A stretch of DNA of 32,656 nt. It comes from an uncultured Lachnospiraceae bacterium (lineage in GTDB: Bacteria > Bacillota > Clostridia > Lachnospirales > Lachnospiraceae). The stretch is taken from assembly GCA_946624935.1 (NCBI GenBank), contig CAMOSN010000011.1, forward strand, positions 1 through 32,656. The letters are read 5' to 3'. This document shows positions 32,608 through 32,656 of this stretch, piece after piece. The position numbers and the translations under genes were made by a program. Every line of letters starts with the position of its first letter. The stretch's first letter is position 1. Below the pieces are notes generated by a model. The model was given only the letters and a program-made list of their open reading frames with translations. It was not told the DNA's origin and ran no database searches.

Positions 32608-32656
32608 AAGACAAAGTACTCTGTACTATCAGACAACGGGATCTCGCATATTCTAG

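Overview
The window looks like a chromosomal segment from an anaerobic Firmicute, most likely a clostridium of the Lachnospiraceae type. This is inferred from strong AGGAGG-like ribosome sites, a TTG start, consensus SigA-like promoters, the IreB-RuvX-DUF1292 trio, RNase J, YlbF, ThiI without a rhodanese domain next to a NifS-like desulfurase, a GH94 cellobiose phosphorylase and an HPr-like protein. Most genes point rightwards.

Layout. (1) 1-1.8 kb: 3' end of a highly repetitive acidic protein, then threonine ammonia-lyase. (2) 1.8-2.9 kb: a palindromic repeat and a leftward membrane glycosyltransferase. (3) 2.9-10.2 kb: a probable cellobiose locus. Leftward cellobiose phosphorylase faces a rightward ABC importer (binding protein plus two permeases, no ATPase) followed by a LacI-family regulator. 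Both divergent promoters are near consensus, and each carries the same TGAAAACGWTT operator-like site at or just after the predicted transcription start. (4) 10.2-13.98 kb: a degenerate LCP-like membrane protein, tRNA-Glu(CUC) with its own promoter and terminator, galactokinase and UDP-glucose 4-epimerase. (5) 13.99-18.14 kb: a tight run prmA-rsmE-nifS-like-thiI for ribosome and tRNA modification. (6) 18.2-18.5 kb: a leftward HPr-like gene without the phosphorylatable histidine. (7) 18.6-25.3 kb: mtaB, ireB-ruvX-DUF1292, RNase J, ylbF, a TrmR-like methyltransferase and a U32/TrhP-like protein, which is RNA modification, RNA decay and their regulation. (8) 25.4-32.6 kb: an accessory region. It has a secreted triheme cytochrome c fused to a sulfite-oxidase-like fold, an overlapping gene for a heme-free paralog, an Lsm-like/GNAT fusion, sfsA, a secreted FMN/FAD flavoprotein reductase behind a Fur-box-like palindrome, and a remnant of a Big_2 surface domain.

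The most unusual content is region 8. Two adjacent secreted proteins share a sulfite-oxidase-like architecture, one carrying three CxxCH heme sites. Neither has a twin-arginine signal, and a secreted covalent-flavin type reductase lies about 2 kb downstream. Together they suggest extracytoplasmic electron transfer to an unknown acceptor or donor. All assignments come from reading motifs by eye; no database search was run.
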